A stretch of DNA of 35,438 nucleotides from Sphingomonadales bacterium (GTDB taxonomy: Bacteria > Pseudomonadota > Alphaproteobacteria > Sphingomonadales > JAKSBY01). Location: the NCBI GenBank assembly GCA_022360855.1, contig JAKSBY010000123.1, positions 1 through 35,438 of the forward strand, read 5' to 3'. The notes under the pieces were generated by a model that saw nothing but the letters and a program-made list of their open reading frames with translations, was not told where the DNA came from and did no database searches. This document shows, piece by piece, positions 12,610 through 22,007 of this stretch. How positions within the stretch are numbered: the first letter of the stretch is position 1; each line of letters starts with the position of its first letter. Made by a program: the position numbers and the translations under genes.

Positions 12610-13761
12610 ATGGGCTCCCGTCTCATGTTCGGGCCACGCAAGGCCGACCGCAGCGTCCTGCAAAAGCTGAGCGAGCTCAATTGGGCGATGGTGCTGACGC
12701 TCTCGGTCATCGCCGGCATCGGCATTGCCATGCAGTATTCGGTGGCGTTCGGCAGTTTCGACCCGTTTGCGCTGCGTCAGCTCATCCGCTTCACCGCCAT
12801 GCTGCTGCTGCTGCTGGTAATCGCGCTCGTGGACATCCGCATCTGGATGACCCTGGCTTATCCGGCCTATCTGGCGGGGCTCGTGCTTCTGGTGGCGGTG
12901 GAATTTTTCGGCTTTTCCGGCAAGGGCGGTCAGCGCTGGCTCGATCTCGGTGTGATGACTCTGCAGCCCTCGGAGCTCATGAAAATCGGCGTGATCATGG
13001 CGCTGGCCCGCTATTTTCACGGGCTCACGGCGCATCAGGCGCGGCAACTCAAGAGCCTGGTCCTGCCGGCCCTTATACTGGCAATCCCGGCGATCCTGGT
13101 TATCCGTCAGCCGGATCTGGGCACTGCCATGATGCTGCTCCTCGGCGGTATCGCGGTGATCTTCCTGGCGGGCGCGCGGCCGTGGCTGTTTGTCACCGGC
13201 GCCATCGCCGGTATCGCCGCCATCCCGGTGATCTGGAACCTGCTGCGTCCCTATCAGAAGGAGCGGGTTCTGACCTTCCTTAACCCCGAGCGCGATCCCT
13301 TGGGCGCCGGCTATCAGATCCTGCAGTCGAAGATCGCACTCGGCTCCGGCGGGCTCTTTGGCAAAGGGTTCATGGAAGGCACCCAGAGCCACCTCAATTT
13401 CGTGCCCGAGATGAAGACCGACTTCATTTTCACGGTCCTGGCCGAGGAATTCGGCGTGGTCGGCGGTGTCGGTCTGCTCTGCCTCTACCTCGTACTGCTC
13501 GGCTATGCGGCGCTGATCGCCGTCTCCAGCCGCAACCAGTTCGGCCGCCTCCTGGCGCTCGGGCTCGCCTTTGCCCTGTTCCTTTACGTCTTCATCAATA
13601 TGGCGATGGTCATGGGGCTGGTGCCGGTGGTCGGCGTGCCGCTGCCGCTGGTCTCTTACGGCGGCTCGGCCATGCTGACCATGATGATCGCCTACGGTCT
13701 GATCCTTTCCGTGGCGCTCAACCGGCGGCTGTCGATCCCGCGCAAGCACCCGTTCGGATAG
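12610..13761 (+). CDS. rodA: Rod shape-determining protein RodA (SEDS family)
   Basis: Multi-TM SEDS protein; GKGGQRWLDLGVMTLQPSELMKI, RPYQKERVLTFLNPERDPLGAGYQILQSKIALGSGGLFGKGF. Confidence 0.97.
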   Translation: MGSRLMFGPRKADRSVLQKLSELNWAMVLTLSVIAGIGIAMQYSVAFGSFDPFALRQLIRFTAMLLLLLVIALVDIRIWMTLAYPAYLAGLVLLVAVEFFGFSGKGGQRWLDLGVMTLQPSELMKIGVIMALARYFHGLTAHQARQLKSLVLPALILAIPAILVIRQPDLGTAMMLLLGGIAVIFLAGARPWLFVTGAIAGIAAIPVIWNLLRPYQKERVLTFLNPERDPLGAGYQILQSKIALGSGGLFGKGFMEGTQSHLNFVPEMKTDFIFTVLAEEFGVVGGVGLLCLYLVLLGYAALIAVSSRNQFGRLLALGLAFALFLYVFINMAMVMGLVPVVGVPLPLVSYGGSAMLTMMIAYGLILSVALNRRLSIPRKHPFG

Positions 13762-13891
13762 GTCGGCTGCCCGCCTGGCGGCCCTTCAACGCCGTGGCTT
13801 AAGGTTATGGACAGTTTCCACGGCCGATGGTACAGGGCGATCTGGGGTTCGCTGCAATTGGATTGTAACCGATTGAGCGGAGCCCCGAATT

Positions 13892-16147
13892 ATGTCCGAC
13901 ATAGACGCGAAGAGCGACGTCGACCTGACAAATTGTGACACCGAGCCCATTCACATTTCGGGCGCCGTCCAGCCACACGCTTACTTCTGTGCATTTCTTC
14001 CGGATACGCACCGCATTTGCGCGGTCAGCGAAAATCTCGCCGGCGTGGTTGGCGCGTCCCCCGGAGACCTCATCGGGCGTCCGGCCACGGCAATCATGGT
14101 CCCGGCTGCTGCCGAAAGCGTGGCGGCGGCATTGGGACGGCAGGGCGATGCCACGTCATTCGAAGCCAAGCTCGGAGACGGCGAGGACTACTGGGCCCAT
14201 TCCTATTGGACCGACGATGTCCTTGCGATTGACCTCGAGCCGCTTGGTTCCGGAGCAGCGACCGATACCGCGGTGCGCAGGGTCACCGCGGAGATATCCA
14301 GACTGCGGCTGAGCGACGACATCGAGGAGCTCATCGGCGCCTTTGCCGATGCGGCGCAAAGCGTCCTCGGTTTCGATCGCACCATGGTCTACCGGTTCGA
14401 CGGCGCGTTCAACGGCACTGTCGTCGCGGAACGTTCGTCGGATCATGCGCCAGGCTCGTTTTTGGGATTGACCTTCCCCCATTCCGACATACCGGCGCCG
14501 GCCCGCGCGCTCTTCATCCGAAACCGCGTGCGGTCCATCCGCCGCGCCGACTACGAGGTGGCGGAGATCGTCCCGGCACTCAACCCCTTGACCGGCGCGG
14601 CCTTTGATCTCTCGGATTCGACGATCCGAAGCGTCTCGCCGATCCATATCGAGTATCTCCGGAATATCGACGTCAAGGCCAGCTTCTCGATCTCCCTGAT
14701 CGTCGACAACCAGTTGTGGGGCCTTATCGCGTGCCACCATTTCCAATCGGAGCGATACGTACCGCCGGCGGTCCGGGCGTCGTGCATCCTGATGTGCGAG
14801 GCGTTTTCGGTGCGGCTTTCGGAGATAAATGCCAAGCGGCGCGCGGCGCGTCTGACCGGCAAGCTGCGCCGGATCAACGAGCTCCAGGACAGGGACATCG
14901 CCGATAAGACCCTCGATCAAACCGCTTTCCTCGCGGCAGCCGGGACGGAAGTCCTGAGCATCCTGGACGCCGACGGCGTCGCCATCCAAATGGCGGACTT
15001 CAGCACGAATCTCGGCCTATTGCCGTCGGACTCGCGCATCGAGCAGGTTCGCTCCGCGGCCAGGGCCGCGCTCAAAACGGAGCCGCGCGCGGTTCTGGCG
15101 ACTGACACTATTCAATCGCTCGATCTGGACCCTGCGGAGGACTGCGCCGGCATTCTGTTTTTCGCGCTTCCCGGAGGGCAGGGCGACATTCTCGCCGTGC
15201 GCAGGGAAGAGCCGCAGCCGATCAGCTGGGCCGGCGACCCGGACAAGAAGGTATTCGCCGATCCCGAAACCAAGCGGCTGCACCCGCGCCGGTCGTTTGA
15301 GCTGTTCCGGGAGCTGCGCCGCGGCCGCTCGGCGCCGTGGCCGGCGGAAACCGCCGATATCGTGCCCGATCTCGCCAACATGATCTACAAGATCCTCGTG
15401 CGCAAGGCGTTCGAGAAAAAGCTCGAGAATCTGGTGGAAGCCCTGACCGAATCGAATACCGAGCTTGAGCGTTTCGCCCACGTCGCGTCGCACGACCTGC
15501 GCGAGCCACTGCGCATGATTGCGGGCTTCAATAAGCTGATCGCCGATCGCTGCGGCGAAAGCCTGAACGATGACGGACAGGAATATGTGCGGCTCACCGT
15601 GGACGCCGCGACCCGCATGCAGCAGCTCATCGACGACCTGCTCGCCTATGCGCGGCTCGGCCAGGAGGGCGAACGGGTCGGGGTGGTCGACGTCGACAAG
15701 ATCATGAGCGATGTTCTGGAAAACATCGGCGAAGCCATCGCAGACAGCCGCGCCGAAGTCACCTATGGCGCGCTCCCGCGCGTTGTCGGAAATGACATCC
15801 GGCTGACGCGGCTCCTCCAGAATCTGGTCGGCAACGGGATCAAGTATCAGCCGCCGGACCGCGACCCGAAGGTCCATGTCAGCGCCGAGCGCGACGGTGC
15901 CGACTGGGTGTTTTCCGTGAGAGATAACGGAATGGGCATTGCCGAGGAGTACCAGGCGCAGATATTCGAGCCGTTCAAGCGCCTGCATGGCAAGCAGGAA
16001 TTCAGCGGCACCGGGATCGGCCTGGCGATCTGCCGGAAAATCGTCGACGGGTATGGCGGCCGCCTCTGGGTCGCGTCCTCCGTGCCGGGGGAGGGCAGCG
16101 TGTTCAAGTTCACGATCCCGGTGCGGGACGAGGCCGACCTGGCGTAA
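13892..16147 (+). CDS. bphP: Bacteriophytochrome histidine kinase (PAS-GAF-PHY-HisKA-HATPase)
   Basis: N-terminal LTNCDTEPIHISGAVQPHA with Cys in the biliverdin-attachment context; GLTFPHSDIPAPARALFIRN; PRRSF PHY tongue; FAHVASHDLREPLRMIAGF H-box; GTGIGLAICRKIV G-box. Confidence 0.95.
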   Translation: MSDIDAKSDVDLTNCDTEPIHISGAVQPHAYFCAFLPDTHRICAVSENLAGVVGASPGDLIGRPATAIMVPAAAESVAAALGRQGDATSFEAKLGDGEDYWAHSYWTDDVLAIDLEPLGSGAATDTAVRRVTAEISRLRLSDDIEELIGAFADAAQSVLGFDRTMVYRFDGAFNGTVVAERSSDHAPGSFLGLTFPHSDIPAPARALFIRNRVRSIRRADYEVAEIVPALNPLTGAAFDLSDSTIRSVSPIHIEYLRNIDVKASFSISLIVDNQLWGLIACHHFQSERYVPPAVRASCILMCEAFSVRLSEINAKRRAARLTGKLRRINELQDRDIADKTLDQTAFLAAAGTEVLSILDADGVAIQMADFSTNLGLLPSDSRIEQVRSAARAALKTEPRAVLATDTIQSLDLDPAEDCAGILFFALPGGQGDILAVRREEPQPISWAGDPDKKVFADPETKRLHPRRSFELFRELRRGRSAPWPAETADIVPDLANMIYKILVRKAFEKKLENLVEALTESNTELERFAHVASHDLREPLRMIAGFNKLIADRCGESLNDDGQEYVRLTVDAATRMQQLIDDLLAYARLGQEGERVGVVDVDKIMSDVLENIGEAIADSRAEVTYGALPRVVGNDIRLTRLLQNLVGNGIKYQPPDRDPKVHVSAERDGADWVFSVRDNGMGIAEEYQAQIFEPFKRLHGKQEFSGTGIGLAICRKIVDGYGGRLWVASSVPGEGSVFKFTIPVRDEADLA

Positions 16148-16811
16148 GCGGCTCGTGGCCGGAAACCGCATGCGCGACCGCTAAGGAAAGCTCGATATTG
16201 AGCCGAAAGGCGAAGGCCGCCTCGTTTAGGAGTGCGGCGTGTGCGCCGACTTCGCGTCCGGCGCGGTCGAAGGCCCGGCGGTAGCGGATCTTGAAGGCCT
16301 CCCGGTCCGCAATGTCGGGGAAGTCGTAGAAGGCAAGCTCGTCCGCGGTCAGGCCCGGGGAGCGCGCCAGCACGCGGCTGAGGACCTGCCCGCCGTTGAG
16401 GTCTCCGAGATAGCGCACATAGGCATGGGCGATCAGGCCGACGCCATCGTCTGCGGCAAGCCGGGCGATACGGGCCGCATAACGTTCGCCCTCGGGCAGG
16501 TGTGCAAGCGAGCGCCGCCAGTCCCGGCCGGCCAGCGCCGCGAGATCCGATTCCAGCGCCGGCGTCCGGTAGACCGTCGGCTCCGCAATGCACCGCACGC
16601 CGGACGCGGCGCGATGCCGCTCGAGCCCGGCCTCCAGGGCGCGATAGGCGGGCAGCAGATTGGCGATCAGGAGCGCATGGCCGGCGCGCTCGGCCTCGCC
16701 CCGCAAGACCCGCCGGACATAGCCGGTGCGTTCGGCCTCGGCATGCAGCGCGTGCGTGTGCGCTCGCAACGCGTCGGCCAGTCCGGTCGCTGGCTCGCTG
16801 GCCATCTCCAT
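16110..16811 (-). CDS. bphO: Heme oxygenase (biliverdin-producing), BphO-like
   Basis: LADALRAHTHALHAEAERTGYVRRVLRGEAERAGHALLIANLLPAYRALE...HAYVRYLGDLNGGQVLSRVL (YxRYLGDLxGGQ heme oxygenase motif); next to bphP. Confidence 0.92.
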   Translation of the reverse strand: MEMASEPATGLADALRAHTHALHAEAERTGYVRRVLRGEAERAGHALLIANLLPAYRALEAGLERHRAASGVRCIAEPTVYRTPALESDLAALAGRDWRRSLAHLPEGERYAARIARLAADDGVGLIAHAYVRYLGDLNGGQVLSRVLARSPGLTADELAFYDFPDIADREAFKIRYRRAFDRAGREVGAHAALLNEAAFAFRLNIELSLAVAHAVSGHEPLTPGRPRPAPGS

Positions 16812-17031
16812 ACACCCAGACTAGCAAAAAACGACCGCCCTCTTCCACCGGCGCGCCGAACACATTACAATTGAATACAATTGACCCGCCATGCGTTGCG
16901 GTATAGAAGACCGCGCCGCGCAGGCGGCAATGACTGCAGGAGATTTAGGCAAGGGCCGACCAGGAAGCGACCCGGCACAAGCCCAGCGAGACGGGACAAA
17001 TCTCCTAAGCCATTGAAAACCTTTTAAGGAT

Positions 17032-17107
<76 letters not shown>

Positions 17108-17340
17108 CCCAAGCCCTTGCAGACGCTGCGCTTTTTCTGATCGGGCGGGATCTAGGCATCCGGGCAAGCACCGAATAAGCACAGCATAATGACTTCGGTT
17201 GGCAAAGTACTGTGCGTCCCTGTTTTTCTGTGCCATTCATACTGTATCGAAACTTCCAGCTGAGATTTAGAGCATATTGTCCGAGATGCAAAGTACCGGC
17301 TCTCGGATCTGCTGTAATGGATATCGCCTGGCGAGAGGAA

Positions 17341-17586
17341 TCAGCGCTTGAGCGCCCAAGTTCCACGAGGTGTAGCGGATGTCGGTGCCAATCTTCCCTG
17401 TTTTCTAAGCTCGAAAGCGGCCCAACGCATATCGTACTGCCAAGTGTAGAGGAATTTGTCCGACGACCTTATTTCGTGCTCGTACTCCTCCCAGATTTTC
17501 TTTGCTAGGTATAGTATTGTGGCTTCACCGCCCGCATCCTCAAGCGCTTTGTACAGCCACACCATCATGTCCAATCGGCTCGCCAA
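17341..17586 (-). CDS. Small winged-helix protein, Mrr N-terminal-domain-like
   Basis: 81 aa: LYKALEDAGGEATILYLAKKIWEEYE...YTWQYDMRWAAFELRKQGRLAPTSATPRGTWALKR, a wHTH pattern similar to Mrr_N domains, judged by eye. Confidence 0.6.
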   Translation of the reverse strand: MASRLDMMVWLYKALEDAGGEATILYLAKKIWEEYEHEIRSSDKFLYTWQYDMRWAAFELRKQGRLAPTSATPRGTWALKR

Positions 17587-17781
17587 TCAAACCTCCTGTC
17601 AAAGGCCAACAACTTCGTCCAGAATAGCATCGTTGCGTCGAAGAGGATTCACTTCGTCTCTCAAATGGCCAGCGCGGCTTGAGGGGTGCCAATCTCCTCT
17701 TGGTTGAATCGGCTATGTACGAATGGACTGCCACAATATATGGTGTCGTGAGTTGGGATGAACACAAAATAAAGAGAAAAT

Positions 17782-18903
17782 ATGGCAGTCTGGGGAAAAC
17801 ATTACGAAATTGAGATACCTAAACAGCCTCGTCCTAGGCGCCGCACCTCGAAACCGCTGTACGCTACCGAACTAGGCGCAATGTACTGCGGTAAGTCTGA
17901 GAAGGTGTTGAAGAGCAGACGGCTTAAGGAGCTTCACGGCCAGGCGCAGCTGATTTTCACCTCGCCCCCGTTCCCGCTGAACACCAAGAAGCGGTACGGC
18001 AACCTTCAGGGTGACGAATACGTGCGATGGTTCGCGCGATTTGCTCCTCTTCTTCGCGAATTTCTTGTCAACGACGGTTCCATCGTCATTGAGATCGGGA
18101 ACGCATGGGAGCCTGGTCGCCCCGTTATGTCTACGACGGTTCTCAGGGCCCTTCTGGCATTCCTCGAGAGGGGTGGCTTGCACCTTTGCCAGGAATTCGT
18201 CTGGTATAACTCGGCACGGCTGCCTTCTCCGGTTGAGTGGGTCAATAAAGAACGCATTCGAGTAAAAGATGCATTCACACGCATCTGGTGGATGTCCCCT
18301 ACAGAGCGTCCAAAGGCCGACAATCGAAAGGTGTTGAAGGAATACAGTCCCAGCATGAAACGGCTAATCGAGACGGGAAAATACAATGCTGGTGCCCGGC
18401 CATCTGAGCATCATATTGGGGCGGAGAGCTTTAAGACAAACAACAATGGGGCCATTCCACCCAACGTTGTTGGTGCGGACGAAATGCATTCATTGAACGA
18501 CCTGATCACTCCGAGTTCTGTCCTAAAGGCTGCCAACACTGGCTCGCGCGACACCTATCGAGACTTCTGCAACGAACGCGGTGCCTCTATCCACCCTGCC
18601 CGTATGCCGCGAGCTCTTGTGGAGTTTTTCCTAAAGTTCCTGACAGAAGAGGGCGACCTCGTACTCGATCCATTCGGAGGTAGCAATACCACGGGCGCGA
18701 CTGCGGAGCAGATGGGTCGCCGTTGGGTTTCAGTAGAGGCGGAATGGGAATATGCCGTCCACTCTATCGGCCGTTTCGATCCTGAGGCGCTTGTTGGCTG
18801 TGATCGTGAATTATCGATCTTTGAGCTGGTTGAGACTAGGGACAAGGATAGAACGTTGTTTGATGAAGACTGGTCCGACGCGTCTATTTCAACCGCTTCG
18901 TAA
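17782..18903 (+). CDS. DNA methyltransferase (beta-class N4-cytosine/N6-adenine type)
   Basis: Catalytic motif IV TSPPFPL precedes SAM motif I LDPFGGSNTTGATAEQMGRRWVSVEAE, the beta-class order. Confidence 0.9.
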   Translation: MAVWGKHYEIEIPKQPRPRRRTSKPLYATELGAMYCGKSEKVLKSRRLKELHGQAQLIFTSPPFPLNTKKRYGNLQGDEYVRWFARFAPLLREFLVNDGSIVIEIGNAWEPGRPVMSTTVLRALLAFLERGGLHLCQEFVWYNSARLPSPVEWVNKERIRVKDAFTRIWWMSPTERPKADNRKVLKEYSPSMKRLIETGKYNAGARPSEHHIGAESFKTNNNGAIPPNVVGADEMHSLNDLITPSSVLKAANTGSRDTYRDFCNERGASIHPARMPRALVEFFLKFLTEEGDLVLDPFGGSNTTGATAEQMGRRWVSVEAEWEYAVHSIGRFDPEALVGCDRELSIFELVETRDKDRTLFDEDWSDASISTAS

Positions 18904-19588
18904 TTGCTTCAATTTGGTCCGCAAATCGATCTTTGATCGTTGCGTAGAAGTCTTGGAGTTGATTTAGGTTTTCTCTCGATATCGCTTCTCCTGACCCGGA
19001 AACACCGCGGCGGATCACACTAGTTTCATTTTCGTCCATCCAAGCAATTGCGTTCTCAATGGCCTTTTCGGTGGCGATCATTCTATCGCGTAGGTGTTGC
19101 GGGTCCGATGAGGTCAACTGAAGGAATGACGCGGCGCCCAGCCACATTCGCGGCTCGTCCTTATATTTGCTGTGTTTCCTAAATACGCTGCTTCTGTACA
19201 AAGGTGCCACCGCATCGTAGACTGCCTGAGGTGACCGGCGAGATTCACCTCCGGTTTTCCCTTTCTGGCTAAGTCTCTCCGCTTCGGTGCGGCCGAGATT
19301 CGTCAGGCTGTAGGTATTTTGCCGTACCTTCTCAAGCCAACCACGTCGGATCGGGTTTTCCTTCTTTGTGGTCCCCATTATCTCCATCATGACCCGTTTG
19401 TGGTCCGGATACTGCGCCTCATATCCGCGGCACCCGAATCGATTCGGGTTGCGCTTCCAGGTCGCCACCGTCAAATCCCACTCCGAAAACTCGGCTTTGC
19501 CTTCAGCATCCAAATCGACAGCACCGAATAGGATTTCCTGGGCCGCCGTAAGGGCCTTTGAGCTCTCATATCCCATTTCCACCCCCAT
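18884..19588 (-). CDS. Hypothetical protein, likely DNA-binding (winged-helix-like N-terminal half)
   Basis: 234 aa; NPIRRGWLEKVRQNTYSLTNLGRTEAERL resembles a wHTH. Overlaps the GHKL ATPase end by ~23 nt (translational coupling) and the MTase 3' end by 20 nt (convergent). Confidence 0.7.
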   Translation of the reverse strand: MGVEMGYESSKALTAAQEILFGAVDLDAEGKAEFSEWDLTVATWKRNPNRFGCRGYEAQYPDHKRVMMEIMGTTKKENPIRRGWLEKVRQNTYSLTNLGRTEAERLSQKGKTGGESRRSPQAVYDAVAPLYRSSVFRKHSKYKDEPRMWLGAASFLQLTSSDPQHLRDRMIATEKAIENAIAWMDENETSVIRRGVSGSGEAISRENLNQLQDFYATIKDRFADQIEAITKRLK

Positions 19589-22007
19589 CTCGACTAAGCA
19601 ACTGGTCAGTCATCTCCCATGCCGCATCGATGAAATCGGCGCACTCCATCTCAGCGTCAGCCGCGTACTGCATGAAGGTGAATTCGGTCACGGCATCTCC
19701 CGCAATCTGTTGCCGCACGTACAATCTCTTCAGAATGTCGAAGCACTTCAGAGCGACAAAGTGCATGAACGTCTTGTTGCCGACCTTACCCAGACCACTT
19801 GAGCCTCCGGCGCCCCTTCTGACGCGCATCGCCTCCTTGCTGTTGGGGTTGATCCATACTATGCCGGAGAACAGCGGGTCCTCGATAATCGTAGGGTATT
19901 CTGCGCCACCAGGAATTGTGCGTCGTTCAGGCGGGTACTCCTCCATCCCTGGTGCATGTTCGCCGCAGAGGAGAATCTCAGGCACGTCGCTTCCGGTATC
20001 GCCTTTGCCCTCCTTTGGAGGGACCCTCTCGGTACTTACTGGGATCGAAAAGTCACGATAGGCCGACGCGTCAGCGCCGTACCAGATCCGGACGTCGGCG
20101 TTGCCCTCCATGTGTCTGACGGTAAGCCTGCCATGTCGTCCGATGGCGCCGAATCTCGAGTCCAACACCTCGCCGTCTATGAGGGCGTCGTCAAGGGGCC
20201 CCTCTGGTGTCTGAAAAGTGATATTCAATCTCAGACGCTGACCCTGCAACAAAGGCTCAGCGGGAATCTCCAATTCAACGTCTGTCGCCGCAATCGTCCA
20301 AAACTCACGTCGATTGGATTGCAAGCTACCGTCCTCGGTCTCCAGCCAAATTTCGCCAAGACCAGATGTGTGCGCGGTGAGCATTCCATCGGGGTCAAGA
20401 GTGAACATCCCCTCCGGCTCAGACCTCAAGATTAGGCCGGAGGCACGGACGGGTCTCTTGCTCCCGTCCTCGTGATGCTCTAGACAACGATGCAGAAGGG
20501 GAATTTTTGTCCCCGCTATAAGCGTAACGTCTCGTAGATTGGGTTCCAGGATAATCTCATGGATTTCGGTTCCGTATTCGATCGGTTCGCGTGGTTCCTT
20601 TCGGCCACTACCTGAAGCACCGGAGCCTGCACCATCTGAACCGTCCCCGGAGGCTGCACCCGAAGAGTCGGGGTCAAGATACTTGCGCATCAGTTCCCTA
20701 ATATTGCTAAGGGCACTGCGGGCGCGTTCTCGGTCTCTTGGTGCCGTGTTCTCGGCCATCGCGCGGTGTAGGTCTTCGGCAAGCTGCTTGACGTGCTCAG
20801 CCGCCCACTCCCTCAAGGCTCGTACCAGAGCAGAGTCTGACAGGTGTTGCCGGGTGGCGCCGTCCTGGTGTTCATCCGTCAACGAAGGACAACGGAGCTC
20901 TCCGTATATAAAGCTGGCCGCACTCAAACCGTGCAATTCCTGAGGAGTCCAGGTAGCAACGTTATTACGTTGGTTCCAAATCCGTATGACATTCTTGGCG
21001 CGAGTCTTCGGTGAAATTTGGAGCTGGCTTTGGCTCGTGCTTAGCCTTAGGTACCCTGTCTTGCCCGGTTCCTCGAAGACCTTTATTGACTCGCTGGTCC
21101 CGGGGTCAGGCAACAAGTCCGGTATCTTAAACTCTCGAGGTGTCTCGAACCCGGGAAAGGGTGGGATCTCGGTAGGTCTTACCGGTCCAGGGCCCGCAAT
21201 CTCTCCATCCCGGACCACCCAGACTTGGCAGGTCTCAATGGTAAGTGCTGTCTGTCCGTGGCTGGCGATGATCTCGGCGAGCCCGGTTCCGGCTAGTGTT
21301 CGCAGTTTGGGCTTCCGACGGCCGATCCAATCTTGGACCTGCTCCAGATAAGCGATGGTGAACGCTTGCCGTTCGTGGAATACAGATTTTGCGGCTTCTG
21401 GCAGAAGGTTGATCTGCATACCGACCATAGAAAGTGCCTCGTTCAGGCGACTTGTAGGGTCGGACTCTTCGATGTTGTCGAGCCTGACGCCATGATGATT
21501 CGCAAAACCTGGTTTGTATCGTTCCTTCGGTTGATCGTTTATAAAGCCTTTCCTGGTTCGCTTGCCCTCGTAGCAGGACTCCAAAAAGGCGGTTCTAGTA
21601 GCGCCGCGCACCATGAATGCCTTACCCCCGTTACCGTGCCCGGCCTCGATGTCATCTGCGCGATCGGTTTGACCAGCTGTCGGGTCGGACCAATTGGTCC
21701 AGCCCTTAAAATTCTCAGCGGGCGCGCCTGCGAAATCCAATACGGCGAGGGTGCGCTGAGCCGTATCGGCGACAACTACTATCTGACGATCTATCTCGTC
21801 CTTAATACCGAGCCGAGAGTATTGGTCCTTGGAGTTTTTGACGAGTTCGGGCAATCCGTCTCGCACGCTACGGAAACGGCCGGTGAGCTGATTCAACGTC
21901 TCGACCGGATCTATAGGGATTTCTTCAGGGAGGATGAATTCCCGCATACCTTGGACCTGTGGCTTAGGTTCTAAAGACATATTCGCCTTAAAGTTTAAAT
22001 TTTGCAT
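19566..22007 (-). CDS. GHKL (MORC/MutL-like) ATPase with C-terminal beta-rich, Ig-like domains
   Basis: GHKL N-box LPELVKNSKDQY (ExxxNSxD), VLDFAGAP (DxxG) and AGHGNGGKAFM (GxGxGG); Gly/Ser linker DSSGAASGDGSDGAGSGASGSG; Ig-like repeats. Start uncertain: 21980, 22007 or 22031. Confidence 0.8.
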   Translation of the reverse strand: MQNLNFKANMSLEPKPQVQGMREFILPEEIPIDPVETLNQLTGRFRSVRDGLPELVKNSKDQYSRLGIKDEIDRQIVVVADTAQRTLAVLDFAGAPAENFKGWTNWSDPTAGQTDRADDIEAGHGNGGKAFMVRGATRTAFLESCYEGKRTRKGFINDQPKERYKPGFANHHGVRLDNIEESDPTSRLNEALSMVGMQINLLPEAAKSVFHERQAFTIAYLEQVQDWIGRRKPKLRTLAGTGLAEIIASHGQTALTIETCQVWVVRDGEIAGPGPVRPTEIPPFPGFETPREFKIPDLLPDPGTSESIKVFEEPGKTGYLRLSTSQSQLQISPKTRAKNVIRIWNQRNNVATWTPQELHGLSAASFIYGELRCPSLTDEHQDGATRQHLSDSALVRALREWAAEHVKQLAEDLHRAMAENTAPRDRERARSALSNIRELMRKYLDPDSSGAASGDGSDGAGSGASGSGRKEPREPIEYGTEIHEIILEPNLRDVTLIAGTKIPLLHRCLEHHEDGSKRPVRASGLILRSEPEGMFTLDPDGMLTAHTSGLGEIWLETEDGSLQSNRREFWTIAATDVELEIPAEPLLQGQRLRLNITFQTPEGPLDDALIDGEVLDSRFGAIGRHGRLTVRHMEGNADVRIWYGADASAYRDFSIPVSTERVPPKEGKGDTGSDVPEILLCGEHAPGMEEYPPERRTIPGGAEYPTIIEDPLFSGIVWINPNSKEAMRVRRGAGGSSGLGKVGNKTFMHFVALKCFDILKRLYVRQQIAGDAVTEFTFMQYAADAEMECADFIDAAWEMTDQLLSRDGGGNGI

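Noticed and set aside
12604-13749. 381-aa minus-strand ORF opposite rodA
   Set aside because: Low-complexity, His/Gln-rich shadow of a TM-rich gene.
17540-17767. 75-aa minus-strand ORF between the Mrr_N-like protein and the MTase
   Set aside because: No recognisable domain, biased composition, and overlap with the start of the better-supported 17341-17586 ORF.
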